Shown in pieces: positions 7,179-14,668 of a stretch of 17,176 nt of DNA (position 1 is its first letter; every line of letters starts with the position of its first letter). Under the pieces are notes generated by a model, which did no database searches, had not been told where the DNA came from, and saw only the letters and a list, made by a program, of their open reading frames with translations. The position numbers were made by a program, and so were the translations under genes. This DNA comes from JBFWQM01 sp050249455 (GTDB lineage Bacteria > Pseudomonadota > Alphaproteobacteria > MPNO01 > VGEU01): positions 1 to 17,176 of the forward strand of contig JBFWQM010000101.1 of NCBI GenBank assembly GCA_050249455.1, given 5' to 3'.

Positions 7179-7191
7179 GCCGCCGCGCCGG
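7163..7191. terminator. Candidate bidirectional hairpin between argB and the DUF2336 gene
   Basis: A perfect 9-bp stem, CCGGCGCGG at 7163-7171 with CCGCGCCGG at 7183-7191, spans the argB stop codon with an 11-nt loop, only 5 nt from the stop codon of the converging gene. Its placement suits both transcripts. There is no T-run on either side, so it may be a partial or factor-assisted terminator, or only an RNA-end stabiliser. Confidence 0.4.
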
Positions 7192-7195
7192 GCGC

Positions 7196-8437
7196 CTACG
7201 CGCCGACGAACTCCAGCTGCCAGCGCATGTCGTCCTCGGACAGCGGCCAGTCCTCGCCGTTGCGCGCGCGCAGCACCGAGGTGGGCGAGATGCGCAAAAG
7301 GCGCATCTGGAGCTGCGCCGCGAAGCGCGGGCTGAACCCGCCGCGCCAGGCCAGCGCGATCATCCCCTTGGCGCTGGCGGTCGAGACGATCTTCTCCACC
7401 ACCGCATAGCCGACCTCGGCGCGCGCCGCGAGCGCGGCCATGGCGAAGATGCGGTTGCCGCCGGTGATCGCGTCGCTGACGGTGTCCTCGTCGAGGTCGC
7501 CGGCGGCGACCATCGCCTGGGCGCGCGCCATCGCCGCTTCGGAACCGGATGGCCCGTCGTCGCCGTCGGGGTCGACCGCCGCCTGCTCGCGCGCCAGCCG
7601 TGTGCGGACCGAGGCCTGCACGGCCTGCGCCGTCTCAGCGTCGAGGTCGTTGCGCTGCAGCAGCCGCTCGACCAGCGAATCGGCGACGAACGTGCACAGC
7701 CGGCGCGCCGCGCGCGGCGACAGCTGCGGCCGCGCCGCCAACGGGCCGTGCCACGACGGGCAGTCGGCGGCGCGATCGACCAGACGGTCGAGCGTCTCCT
7801 CGCGGATCTGCGCGCTGCGGTTGGTCAGCAACGTCGCGATCGACGGCTCGTCGTCGCGCGCCACGATCGCCTCGGCGACGTCGGCGCCGAGGCCGCGGCG
7901 GCGCGCGATCGCCTGCAGCGCGCCCTGCACGGCGCCCGAATTGATGATCTCGATCAGCACGTCGTCGCCGAGCAGCGGCGAGTGCTCCAGCACCGGCGCC
8001 GCGACGTCGACGTCGGGATCGTGGGCGAGCCGCTGGATGACCGATTCCGGCGCGTTGGCGACCTCCTTGAGCGATTCGGAGAGGATGCGCCGCACGCGGG
8101 GCAGGGCGTCCCGCGCCAGCGTCTCCAGGATGTCGACAACGATCTCGCCGACCCGCGCCGAGGCGCCGGGGTCGAGGTGCGGCACCAGCTGCGCCACCTT
8201 CTCCGCCACCCGGCAGCGCACGTGGTCGTCGCGGTCGCGCGCCAGCAGCAGGCGCGCATGCACCGGCGACGCGGCATTCTCGGCGATCGCGCGGCGCACC
8301 GCCGCGGCCGGGTCCTCGGCCAGGTAGTAGAGGATCTCGGGCTGCACGTCGGCGCGCCCGGCCAGCCGCAGGCGCACCGACTCGTCCGCATGCGCGGCCT
8401 CCGCCTTCGCGCGATCGTAGTCCAACCGTACCGTCAC
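7196..8437 (-). CDS. DUF2336 domain-containing protein
   Basis: A 413-residue soluble protein without signal peptide or membrane helix. The N-terminal two thirds consist of alpha-helical repeats resembling HEAT units (ILYYLAEDPAAAVRRAIAEN, then LLLARDRDDHVRCRVAEKVA, then VIQRLAHDPDVDVAAPVLEH), which is what DUF2336 proteins of alphaproteobacteria look like; the family has no settled function. The C-terminal part is less repetitive and ends GEDWPLSEDDMRWQLEFVGA. The start is GTG at 8437-8435, overlapping the stop of the GGDEF gene (GTGA), with GGAG about 10 nt before it; the frame is open for 89 more codons upstream but that stretch is Arg-rich and overlaps the GGDEF gene. Tight coupling with two cyclic-di-GMP proteins suggests an adaptor or output partner in that pathway, which is inference. 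Confidence 0.85.
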   Translation of the reverse strand: MTVRLDYDRAKAEAAHADESVRLRLAGRADVQPEILYYLAEDPAAAVRRAIAENAASPVHARLLLARDRDDHVRCRVAEKVAQLVPHLDPGASARVGEIVVDILETLARDALPRVRRILSESLKEVANAPESVIQRLAHDPDVDVAAPVLEHSPLLGDDVLIEIINSGAVQGALQAIARRRGLGADVAEAIVARDDEPSIATLLTNRSAQIREETLDRLVDRAADCPSWHGPLAARPQLSPRAARRLCTFVADSLVERLLQRNDLDAETAQAVQASVRTRLAREQAAVDPDGDDGPSGSEAAMARAQAMVAAGDLDEDTVSDAITGGNRIFAMAALAARAEVGYAVVEKIVSTASAKGMIALAWRGGFSPRFAAQLQMRLLRISPTSVLRARNGEDWPLSEDDMRWQLEFVGA

Positions 8438-10029
8438 GACACGTGCTCCGCTTCCGTCGTCGTCCGCGGCGGCGCGAGACGCCAGCCGCCCTTGCTCGTT
8501 CGCTTGTGCGCATACATCGCCGCATCGGCGCGCGCGATGAAATCGGCCGGCGTCTCTTCCGAACCGGCCTCGTAGACGGCGAGCCCGATCGACACGCCGA
8601 GCGGGCGCACCGGATCGTCGGTCAGGCCGGCCATCGGCCGTGCGGCCACGACCAGGTCCGCGGCGCGCATATCGGCGGCGTCGGTCGGCAGCCGGCACAT
8701 ACACACCGCGAACACGTCACCCCCCATGCGCGCGACCAGGTCGTCGGGCCGCGTGCTGTCGAGCAGGATGCCGGCCAAGGTGGCTAGCGCGCGGTCGCCC
8801 TCGGCGTGGCCGCGGCGGTCGTTCACGAGCTTGAAGTTGTCGAGGTCGATGTAGAACAGCACCCCCGACGCGCCGCCGCGGCGCATCCGAGCCAGGCGAT
8901 GCTGAAGGTCGTCGAAGAAGGCGCGGCGATTGAGCAGCCCGGTGAGTTCGTCGGTGCGCGACAGCGCCGCCAGCCGCTCGTGGTTGGCGATCTGGGCGAT
9001 GGCGATGCCGAGCTGGGCGGCGACCGCGGCGACCAGCGCGCGGTCATCGTCGTCCCAGTCGCCGCCGTCGCGGAACACCGCGAGCGCCCCGTTGACGGCG
9101 CCGCGATAGTCGGTGGCGATCCACAGCCCGCCGCCGGCGGCCGTCGGCGCGGTCGCGCCGAGCCCGTCGGGCGGCTCCGCCGGTGCGCCGGCCGCGGCGA
9201 CGAAGCGCCCGAGGCCGTCCGCGCGCAGGATGGCGCAGCGGCCGCCGACCGCGCGCGCCGTCGCCTCCGCCGCGGCGGCGAGCACCTGCTGCGGCTCGAT
9301 CTGGTCGTGCATGCGCCGGACGACGTAGGCGATCAGCCGTTCGCGGGCCTCCGCGGCGGCGAGCCGCGCGGCATGCCGCCGGTCGGCGGTGACGTCGCGG
9401 CAGATGCCGCGCGCACCGCACCAGGCGCCGTCGGTGTCGAACACCGGCACCGCGGAGGTGGCGACGCAGGCCGCGGCGCCGTCGGCGGTGCGCATCCAGA
9501 CGTCGATGTCGACCACCGGCGCGGCGGTGGCGAACGGCAGCGTCCCGGCGTCGAGCGCCGGATCGAGCAGGAAAGCCGCTGCCGGACGGCCGACCAGCCG
9601 ATGGGCGGGAAATCCGATCGCGCCGCACGGCGAGACATAGGCGAACGCGCCGGCTGCATCGGTCTCCCACGCGAAGTCGCTGCCGAGCTCCACCAGCTCC
9701 TTGAACCGCCGCCGGGATTCGATCAGGGCGTCGCGCAGCGCGCGCTCCGCGGTCGCGTCGTGCCCGACGACCAGCGCCCCGCCGGCGACAAGCGGCACCA
9801 CCGTGAGCTCGCGCGCCGGCCCACCGGCATCGCCCGCGGCCGGGACGACGCTCGCGCCGTCGCGGCCGATCGCGCCCGACAGCGCCGCGCCGGCCGAGGC
9901 CGGCACCAGCCATTCCGCCGCGCGGTCGTTCGCGGCGACCGCCACGCCGCCCGCATCGAGCAGCATCGCGGGTGCGGCGAAGGGCGCCAGGTCGATCGCC
10001 GGGCCGCACGGCGCGCCTGTCGCGAGCAT
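8434..10029 (-). CDS. PAS-PAS-GAF-GGDEF protein with degenerate GGDVF signature
   Basis: A 531-residue cytoplasmic protein. A weak PAS-like region (about 10-95) is followed by a clearer PAS domain (107-215, FKELVELGSDFAWETDAAG), a GAF-like domain (about 243-350) and a C-terminal GGDEF domain (355-512) with RTDELTGLLNRRAFF and YIDLDNFKLVND. Asp395 and Asn403 are in the expected metal and substrate positions. The signature is GGDVF (436-440): the metal-binding Glu is Val, a single-base difference (GAG to GTG at 8715-8713). The I-site RxxD is present as RPDD (427-430) with the canonical five-residue spacing. It is therefore probably an inactive or weak cyclase that can still bind cyclic-di-GMP. 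The ATG at 10029 is preferred; an in-frame GTG at 10053, 2 nt from the upstream stop, is also possible. Neither has a clear Shine-Dalgarno sequence. Confidence 0.87.
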   Translation of the reverse strand: MLATGAPCGPAIDLAPFAAPAMLLDAGGVAVAANDRAAEWLVPASAGAALSGAIGRDGASVVPAAGDAGGPARELTVVPLVAGGALVVGHDATAERALRDALIESRRRFKELVELGSDFAWETDAAGAFAYVSPCGAIGFPAHRLVGRPAAAFLLDPALDAGTLPFATAAPVVDIDVWMRTADGAAACVATSAVPVFDTDGAWCGARGICRDVTADRRHAARLAAAEARERLIAYVVRRMHDQIEPQQVLAAAAEATARAVGGRCAILRADGLGRFVAAAGAPAEPPDGLGATAPTAAGGGLWIATDYRGAVNGALAVFRDGGDWDDDDRALVAAVAAQLGIAIAQIANHERLAALSRTDELTGLLNRRAFFDDLQHRLARMRRGGASGVLFYIDLDNFKLVNDRRGHAEGDRALATLAGILLDSTRPDDLVARMGGDVFAVCMCRLPTDAADMRAADLVVAARPMAGLTDDPVRPLGVSIGLAVYEAGSEETPADFIARADAAMYAHKRTSKGGWRLAPPRTTTEAEHVS

Positions 10030-10055
10030 CGGCGCGGAGCGGCCCGACGGCACGT

Positions 10056-11771
10056 CTAGGTCCCGTCGGCGGCGCGGCGGGCGGATGCGCCGTCTTCGGC
10101 GCTGCGCCGAAGGACGACCGTCGGACGGCCGAACAGATAACCCTGGGCGAGGTCGATACCGCAGTCGCGCACCACCGCGAGGCAGGTCTCGTCCTCCACC
10201 ATCTCGGCGATGGTGGCGATGCCGAGCTCGCGGCACAGGCCGATGACGGCGCGCAGGAAGGCGCGGTGCTTGGCCGAGTCCATGGCGCTGCGGATGTAGT
10301 GGCCGTCGATCTTCACGATGTCGACGTCGAGCGACTGAAGGTAGCGCATCGCCGCCGCGCCGGCGCCGAAGTCGTCGAGGCAGATCTTGTGGCCGGCGCG
10401 GCGCAGCCACTGGACGGCCTCATTGGTCGCCTCGATGTCGCGCACCTGGGCGGATTCGGTGATCTCGAACATCAGCTGCCCGCGCACCTGCGGGTACGTG
10501 TCCAGCAGCGCGCGCAGCCGCTCGACGAACCGCGGATCGGAAATCGACTGGCCCGAGACGTTGACCGCCGCCGTCACCGTGCGGCGCAGCGCCGCGGTGG
10601 CGGCGATCCACGCCAGCACCTTGCGGCACATCGCGAAGTCGAACTCGGCGATCAGGCCGGTGTTCTCGGCCAGCCGGATCATCTCGTAGGGCGAGCTGTC
10701 GATCTCGCCGTTGAAACGGACCAGCGCCTCGTAGTGGTGCAGCTTGCGGTGAACGACATCGACGATCGGCTGAAAGGCGACGTCGAACTCGCCGCCGGCG
10801 GCGATGCGCCGGAAGTAGTTCATCTTCTGCGCCGTGTCGGCGACCAGCGCGTCGAGGTCGCTGTGCAGGTGGGCGAGCCGCGCCGGGTCGCTCTTGCCCA
10901 GCTTGCGCAAGGTGAACATCAGCGCCCGCGCCGCGGCGGCGTCGCCGAGATGGGTGGGGTCGGCCTCCACCGTGCCGGCCGCGACCTCGGCGCCGATGCC
11001 GCGCGGGTCGGCGCTGCGCGCATAGTCCTCGATCCGGCGCTTCAGCGACATGATGTCGAGGTCGCGCCGGTGCAGGATGCCGTAGCTTTCGCCGTCAAAG
11101 CGGCAGGCCGCCTCGCCCTCCACCGAGTTGGCGCGCAGGCAGGCGCCCAGGGTCTCGAGCAGGTTGGCGTCGGTCTCGTGGTCAAGCCGGGTGCGCAGGG
11201 TGTCGAAGTCCTGCATCTGGACCATGGAGAACTGCAGCGTCTCGCCGCGCCGCGCCGCCGCGCGCACCTGCTCGGAGGCGAGCTCGGCGAAGGAATGGCG
11301 CTCCAGGAGCCCGGTCTCCGGGTCGCGGCGCACGATGCGGGCGGTCGATTCGATGATCGAGGCGGCGTGCAGGCGCAGCGCGAAGAAGAACCGCCCGTCG
11401 AGGTCGGGCAGGTGGTAGCCGGTCATCACCAGCAGCGGCGTCGGTCCCTCCGGGCCGTTGAGGCGGATCGTCGCGGGCTCCAGCCGGGTGCCGGCGCGCA
11501 TGCCGTGGCACAGCTCGTCGACCAGCGCGCGGTGCTCCGGCGCCACCAGATCGATGAACGGCCGGCCGATCAGTTCTTCCGGCTTGCAGCCGGCCAGCGC
11601 CCCGGTCGCCCCGGCGGCGAAGGTGACGATCAGCCCGGCGTCGGCCTCGAACAGCACGTCGGCGGCGCAGAACGCGAGCGCCACGAAGCGGTCCCGCTCC
11701 TGTCGCAGGACCTGGTTCTGGCGCTGGATGGCCGGGGCGGCTGGGTCGTGGGTCGTTCGGGCTTTATCCAT
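10056..11771 (-). CDS. PAS / degenerate GGDEF / EAL cyclic-di-GMP phosphodiesterase
   Basis: A 571-residue soluble protein: short coiled-coil start (QRQNQVLRQERDRF), PAS domain (about 28-135), a GGDEF-like domain (about 148-290) and an EAL domain (about 325-552). The GGDEF-like domain retains DPETGLLERHSF but has FDGES (225-229) in place of GGDEF, so it cannot be a cyclase. The EAL domain keeps the residues needed for hydrolysis: Glu348 (EALVRF), Asn404 (NVS), Glu436 (FEITES), Asp466-Asp467 (LDDFGAG), Lys487 (KID), Glu523 (AEMVED) and Gln543 (AQGYLFGRP). It is predicted to cleave cyclic-di-GMP to pGpG. The ATG at 11771 follows GGGGAG closely. It is the first gene of a three-gene minus-strand unit and is divergent from the HAD gene. 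Confidence 0.9.
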   Translation of the reverse strand: MDKARTTHDPAAPAIQRQNQVLRQERDRFVALAFCAADVLFEADAGLIVTFAAGATGALAGCKPEELIGRPFIDLVAPEHRALVDELCHGMRAGTRLEPATIRLNGPEGPTPLLVMTGYHLPDLDGRFFFALRLHAASIIESTARIVRRDPETGLLERHSFAELASEQVRAAARRGETLQFSMVQMQDFDTLRTRLDHETDANLLETLGACLRANSVEGEAACRFDGESYGILHRRDLDIMSLKRRIEDYARSADPRGIGAEVAAGTVEADPTHLGDAAAARALMFTLRKLGKSDPARLAHLHSDLDALVADTAQKMNYFRRIAAGGEFDVAFQPIVDVVHRKLHHYEALVRFNGEIDSSPYEMIRLAENTGLIAEFDFAMCRKVLAWIAATAALRRTVTAAVNVSGQSISDPRFVERLRALLDTYPQVRGQLMFEITESAQVRDIEATNEAVQWLRRAGHKICLDDFGAGAAAMRYLQSLDVDIVKIDGHYIRSAMDSAKHRAFLRAVIGLCRELGIATIAEMVEDETCLAVVRDCGIDLAQGYLFGRPTVVLRRSAEDGASARRAADGT

Positions 11772-11819
11772 GACTCCCCGGCCGACGCAAGGAACGGCGC
11801 CGTGGCGGTGGGCATAAAC

Positions 11820-11884
11820 GGGTCCCGGTAAGCTACTTAGGGCAGCTTAATGATGCGTGTACGGGCGGAGCGGCACCGGGACCC
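11820..11884. promoter_or_regulatory. Nested inverted repeats in the EAL/HAD divergent spacer
   Basis: The 149-nt spacer 11772-11920 separates two divergent genes. A perfect 10-bp inverted repeat (GGGTCCCGGT at 11820-11829, ACCGGGACCC at 11875-11884) encloses 45 nt, and a 6-bp one (TAAGCT 11829-11834, AGCTTA 11844-11849) lies inside it. The stretch 11829-11855 is AT-richer than its surroundings. This is a reasonable place for promoters and an operator; a weak TTGCCG-N16-TCAAAT pair (11885-11890, 11907-11912) would start the HAD transcript within a few nt of its ATG. The repeats are seen; regulatory function is inferred. Confidence 0.4.
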
Positions 11885-11885
11885 T

Positions 11886-11905
11886 TGCCGGACGGGACGC
11901 CAGGC
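11886..11905 (+). repeat. 20-bp exact direct repeat, copy 1 (HAD gene leader)
   Basis: TGCCGGACGGGACGCCAGGC occurs here and again at 13411-13430 inside dapD. In the frame that runs into the HAD gene it encodes PDGTPG, the same residues in the same frame as in dapD. The flanking bases differ. It overlaps a possible -35 element of the HAD gene. Confidence 0.85.
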
Positions 11906-11920
11906 GTCAAATATCCGGCC

Positions 11921-12610
11921 ATGAGCCCCACTGAAGCCGCCGCCGGACCGCGCCTCGACCGCATCGAGACCTGGGTGTTCGACCTCGACAACACGCTCTA
12001 CCGCGTGAGCGAGCGGATGCATGCCGAGATCGACCGTAAGATCGGCGCCTTCCTGATGGAGTTCCTGGCGGTCGATGCGGTTGAGGCCAGGCGCGTCCAG
12101 AAAGCCTATTTCGCCGAATACGGCCTGACCATGCGCGGCCTGATGGTGCGCCACGGCCTCGACCCGCAGGCGTTTCTGGACGCCACCGGCCTGCCCGACC
12201 TGTCTGACGTCGCGCTCGACGAGGGGCTGGCGCACGCCATCGGCCGGCTGCCCGGGCGCAAGATCATCTACACCAACTCGCACGCCGTGCACGCCGAGCG
12301 CGTGCTGGAGCGGATCGGCATGACCGACCACTTCGAGGTGGTGCACGACATCATCGCCGCCAACTACCTGCCCAAGCCGTCGGCCGAGGCGTTCGCCGCG
12401 ATCTGCACGACCTGCGGCTTCGACCCGGCGCGCGCGGCGATGTTCGACGACATCATCGCCAACCTGAAGCCGGCCGCCGCGCTCGGCATGACCACGGTGT
12501 GGGTCAAGACCGACGCCGCCTGGGCGCGCGACATGACGCCGGGGCCGGAGGTCCACTACGTCGTCGAGAACCTGAAGGCGTGGATCGAGGCGGCGGTCGA
12601 CGGCCGTTGA
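11921..12610 (+). CDS. HAD-family pyrimidine 5'-nucleotidase-like hydrolase
   Basis: A 229-residue cytoplasmic haloacid dehalogenase-superfamily phosphatase. Motif I is FDLDNTLY (nucleophile Asp21, acid/base Asp23), motif II YTNSHAVHA, motif III the lysine in LPKPSAEAF, and motif IV MFDDIIANL. The helical cap after motif I (RVSERMHAEIDRKI) and the DxDNTLY start match the SDT1/pyrimidine 5'-nucleotidase subfamily, which removes phosphate from nucleotides such as UMP; substrate is inferred. The ATG at 11921 has no Shine-Dalgarno sequence, and a candidate promoter would begin the RNA almost at the ATG, so a leaderless transcript is possible. An in-frame TTG at 11885 would add 12 residues. In many alphaproteobacteria such a gene sits, from memory, between argB and dapD; here it follows the inserted cyclic-di-GMP genes and lies 49 nt before dapD. 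Confidence 0.88.
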   Translation: MSPTEAAAGPRLDRIETWVFDLDNTLYRVSERMHAEIDRKIGAFLMEFLAVDAVEARRVQKAYFAEYGLTMRGLMVRHGLDPQAFLDATGLPDLSDVALDEGLAHAIGRLPGRKIIYTNSHAVHAERVLERIGMTDHFEVVHDIIAANYLPKPSAEAFAAICTTCGFDPARAAMFDDIIANLKPAAALGMTTVWVKTDAAWARDMTPGPEVHYVVENLKAWIEAAVDGR

Positions 12611-12659
12611 CTCGCCGCGGACGGCGGCTATTGTCGGGCCGACACAGCCGGCCAGCATC

Positions 12660-13517
12660 ATGACAACCAACGATCTCCAGAACGCCATCGACGCCGCGTG
12701 GGACGCGCGCGACACCGTCAACGCCGCGACCAAGGGCGCGGTGCGCGACGCGGTCGAGGCCGCACTCGACGCGCTCGATGCCGGCACCCTGCGGGTGGCG
12801 GAGAAGCGCGACGGCAAGTGGCACGTCAACCAGTGGCTGAAGAAGGCGGTGCTGCTGTCGTTCCGACTCTACGACAACGCGCCGATGCCGGGCGGCCCGC
12901 GCGACCCCGTCCGCGGCGATTCGCCGTGGTTCGACAAGGTGTCGCCGAAGTTCGCCGGCTGGGACGCCGACCGCTTCCGCAAGGCGGGCTTCCGCGCCGT
13001 GCCGAACTGCGTGGTGCGGCGGTCGGCGTTCATCGCCCCCAACGTCGTGCTGATGCCGTCCTTCGTCAACGTCGGCGCCTACGTCGATTCGGGGACGATG
13101 GTGGACACCTGGGCCACCGTGGGGAGCTGCGCGCAGATCGGCAGGAACTGCCACATCTCCGGCGGCGCCGGGATTGGCGGCGTGCTTGAGCCGCTGCAGG
13201 CCGACCCGGTGATCGTCGAGGACAACTGCTTCATCGGCGCGCGGTCCGAGGTCGCCGAGGGCGTGATCGTGGAGACCGGGGCGGTGCTCGCCATGGGCGT
13301 GTTCGTCGGCGCCTCGACCAAGATCATCGACCGCACGACCGGCCAGGTGCACACCGGCCGCGTCCCCGCCTACTCCGTCGTCGTGCCGGGCTCGCTGCCC
13401 GGCCGGCCGCTGCCGGACGGGACGCCAGGCCCCAGCCTCTACTGCGCCGTCATCGTCAAGCGGGTCGACGAGCAGACGCGCTCGAAGACCTCGATCAACG
13501 AGCTGCTGCGCGATTGA
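12660..13517 (+). CDS. dapD: Tetrahydrodipicolinate N-succinyltransferase
   Basis: This 285-residue enzyme transfers succinyl from succinyl-CoA to tetrahydrodipicolinate in the succinylase branch of lysine and diaminopimelate synthesis. The N-terminal helical domain (LQNAIDAAWDARD) is followed by a left-handed beta-helix of hexapeptide repeats (about 118-225; FIAPNVVLMPSFVNVGAYVD, GAYVDSGTMVDTWATVGSCA, HISGGAGIGGVLEP) and the C-terminal CoA-side segment SLYCAVIVKRVD ... KTSINELLRD. Length is normal for alphaproteobacteria. The ATG at 12660 lacks a strong ribosome site. Its TGA overlaps the TTG start of dapE. The segment LPDGTPG near residue 251 is encoded by the second copy of the 20-bp repeat. 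Confidence 0.97.
   Translation: MTTNDLQNAIDAAWDARDTVNAATKGAVRDAVEAALDALDAGTLRVAEKRDGKWHVNQWLKKAVLLSFRLYDNAPMPGGPRDPVRGDSPWFDKVSPKFAGWDADRFRKAGFRAVPNCVVRRSAFIAPNVVLMPSFVNVGAYVDSGTMVDTWATVGSCAQIGRNCHISGGAGIGGVLEPLQADPVIVEDNCFIGARSEVAEGVIVETGAVLAMGVFVGASTKIIDRTTGQVHTGRVPAYSVVVPGSLPGRPLPDGTPGPSLYCAVIVKRVDEQTRSKTSINELLRD
13411..13430 (+). repeat. 20-bp exact direct repeat, copy 2 (inside dapD)
   Basis: Identical to 11886-11905. Here it encodes PDGTPG in the loop before the C-terminal strand of DapD, a segment that, from memory, is common in alphaproteobacterial DapD, so this is likely the original copy if the two are related. Confidence 0.85.
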
Positions 13518-14668
13518 CCGCCGCGGTCGATGCGCTCGAGCTCGCCCGGGCGCTGATCCGCCGCCCGAGCGTCACGCCCGCGGACGCCGGCGCCCTCGAC
13601 GTGCTGCAGCAGGCCCTTGAGGGGATCGGCTTCACCGTCCACCGCCTGCCGTTCAGCGCGCCGGGCACCCCCGATATCGACAACCTCTACGCTCGGATCG
13701 GCGCCGGCGGGCCCAATTTCTGCTTCGCCGGGCACACCGACGTGGTGCCGGTCGGCGCGCCGGAGGGCTGGTCGGTCGACCCGTTCGGCGCCGAGGTGAT
13801 CGACGGCTTCCTCTACGGCCGCGGCGCGTCCGACATGAAGGCCGCCATCGCGGCGTTCGTGGCGGCGGCGCAATCGTTCCTCGCGCAGGCGGGCCCCGGC
13901 TTCCCCGGCTCCATCAGCCTGCTGATCACCGGCGACGAGGAAGGACCGGCGATCAACGGCACCCGCAAGGTGCTGGAGTGGCTGGCCGCGCGCGGCGAGA
14001 CGCTCGACGCCTGCGTGGTGGGCGAGCCGACCTGCCCCAGCCGGCTGGGCGACATGATCAAGATCGGGCGCCGCGGCAGCCTGGTCGGCCGCCTGTCGGT
14101 CGCCGGGGTGCAGGGCCACACCGCCTACCCCCACCTCGCCGACAACCCGCTGCCGCGGCTGGTGCGCATGCTGGCGGCGCTGGCCGACGCGCCGCTCGAC
14201 GACGGCACGCCGCACTTCCCGCCGTCGAACCTGCAGCTCACCACCATCGACGTCGGCAATCCCGCCTCGAACGTGATCCCGGCCGGCGCGCGCGCGGCGT
14301 TCAACGTCCGCTTCAACGACCTGCACACCGGCGCCAGCATGACGCGCTGGATCCGCGAGCGGCTGGATTCGGTCGACCCGCGCTACGAGCTCGACGTCAG
14401 CATCTCGGGCGAGGCGTTCCTGACCCCGCCGGGGCCGCTGAGCGACCTCCTGGTCCGCGCAGCGCAGGAAGTCACCGGCCTGACGCCGGAGTTGTCGACC
14501 ACCGGCGGCACCTCCGACGCGCGCTTCATCAAGGACCACTGCCCGGTCGCCGAGTTCGGGATGAGCGGCCAGACCATGCACAAGACCGACGAGCGCGTCG
14601 CGGTCGCCGACGTCGCCGCGCTGCAGCGCATATACGAGACGGTGCTGGCCGGGTACTTCGGCCGATGA
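13514..14668 (+). CDS. dapE: Succinyl-diaminopimelate desuccinylase
   Basis: A 384-residue M20-family zinc hydrolase that removes succinate from N-succinyl-LL-diaminopimelate. Metal and catalytic residues are all visible: His74 and Asp76 (GHTDVVP), Asp107 (RGASDMK), Glu142 and Glu143 (GDEEGPA), Glu171 (VGEPT) and His356 (MHKTDE). The dimerisation domain lies at about 185-295 (GRRGSLVGRLSVAGVQGHTA). The start is TTG at 13514, overlapping the dapD stop (TTGA); family alignments begin only a few residues later and no ATG or GTG is available, so translational coupling to dapD probably drives it. Its stop overlaps the next gene by 4 nt. Confusion with the related argE product is unlikely given the dapD neighbour. 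Confidence 0.96.
   Translation: MTAAVDALELARALIRRPSVTPADAGALDVLQQALEGIGFTVHRLPFSAPGTPDIDNLYARIGAGGPNFCFAGHTDVVPVGAPEGWSVDPFGAEVIDGFLYGRGASDMKAAIAAFVAAAQSFLAQAGPGFPGSISLLITGDEEGPAINGTRKVLEWLAARGETLDACVVGEPTCPSRLGDMIKIGRRGSLVGRLSVAGVQGHTAYPHLADNPLPRLVRMLAALADAPLDDGTPHFPPSNLQLTTIDVGNPASNVIPAGARAAFNVRFNDLHTGASMTRWIRERLDSVDPRYELDVSISGEAFLTPPGPLSDLLVRAAQEVTGLTPELSTTGGTSDARFIKDHCPVAEFGMSGQTMHKTDERVAVADVAALQRIYETVLAGYFGR

Noticed and set aside
5648..8575. 975-codon plus-strand open frame over engB, argB and the DUF2336 gene
   Set aside because: Out of frame with engB and argB and antisense to DUF2336; composition is that of a shadow frame.
9972..11831. 619-codon plus-strand frame antisense to the EAL gene
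   Set aside because: No family motif; the opposite strand has complete PAS and EAL domains with catalytic residues.
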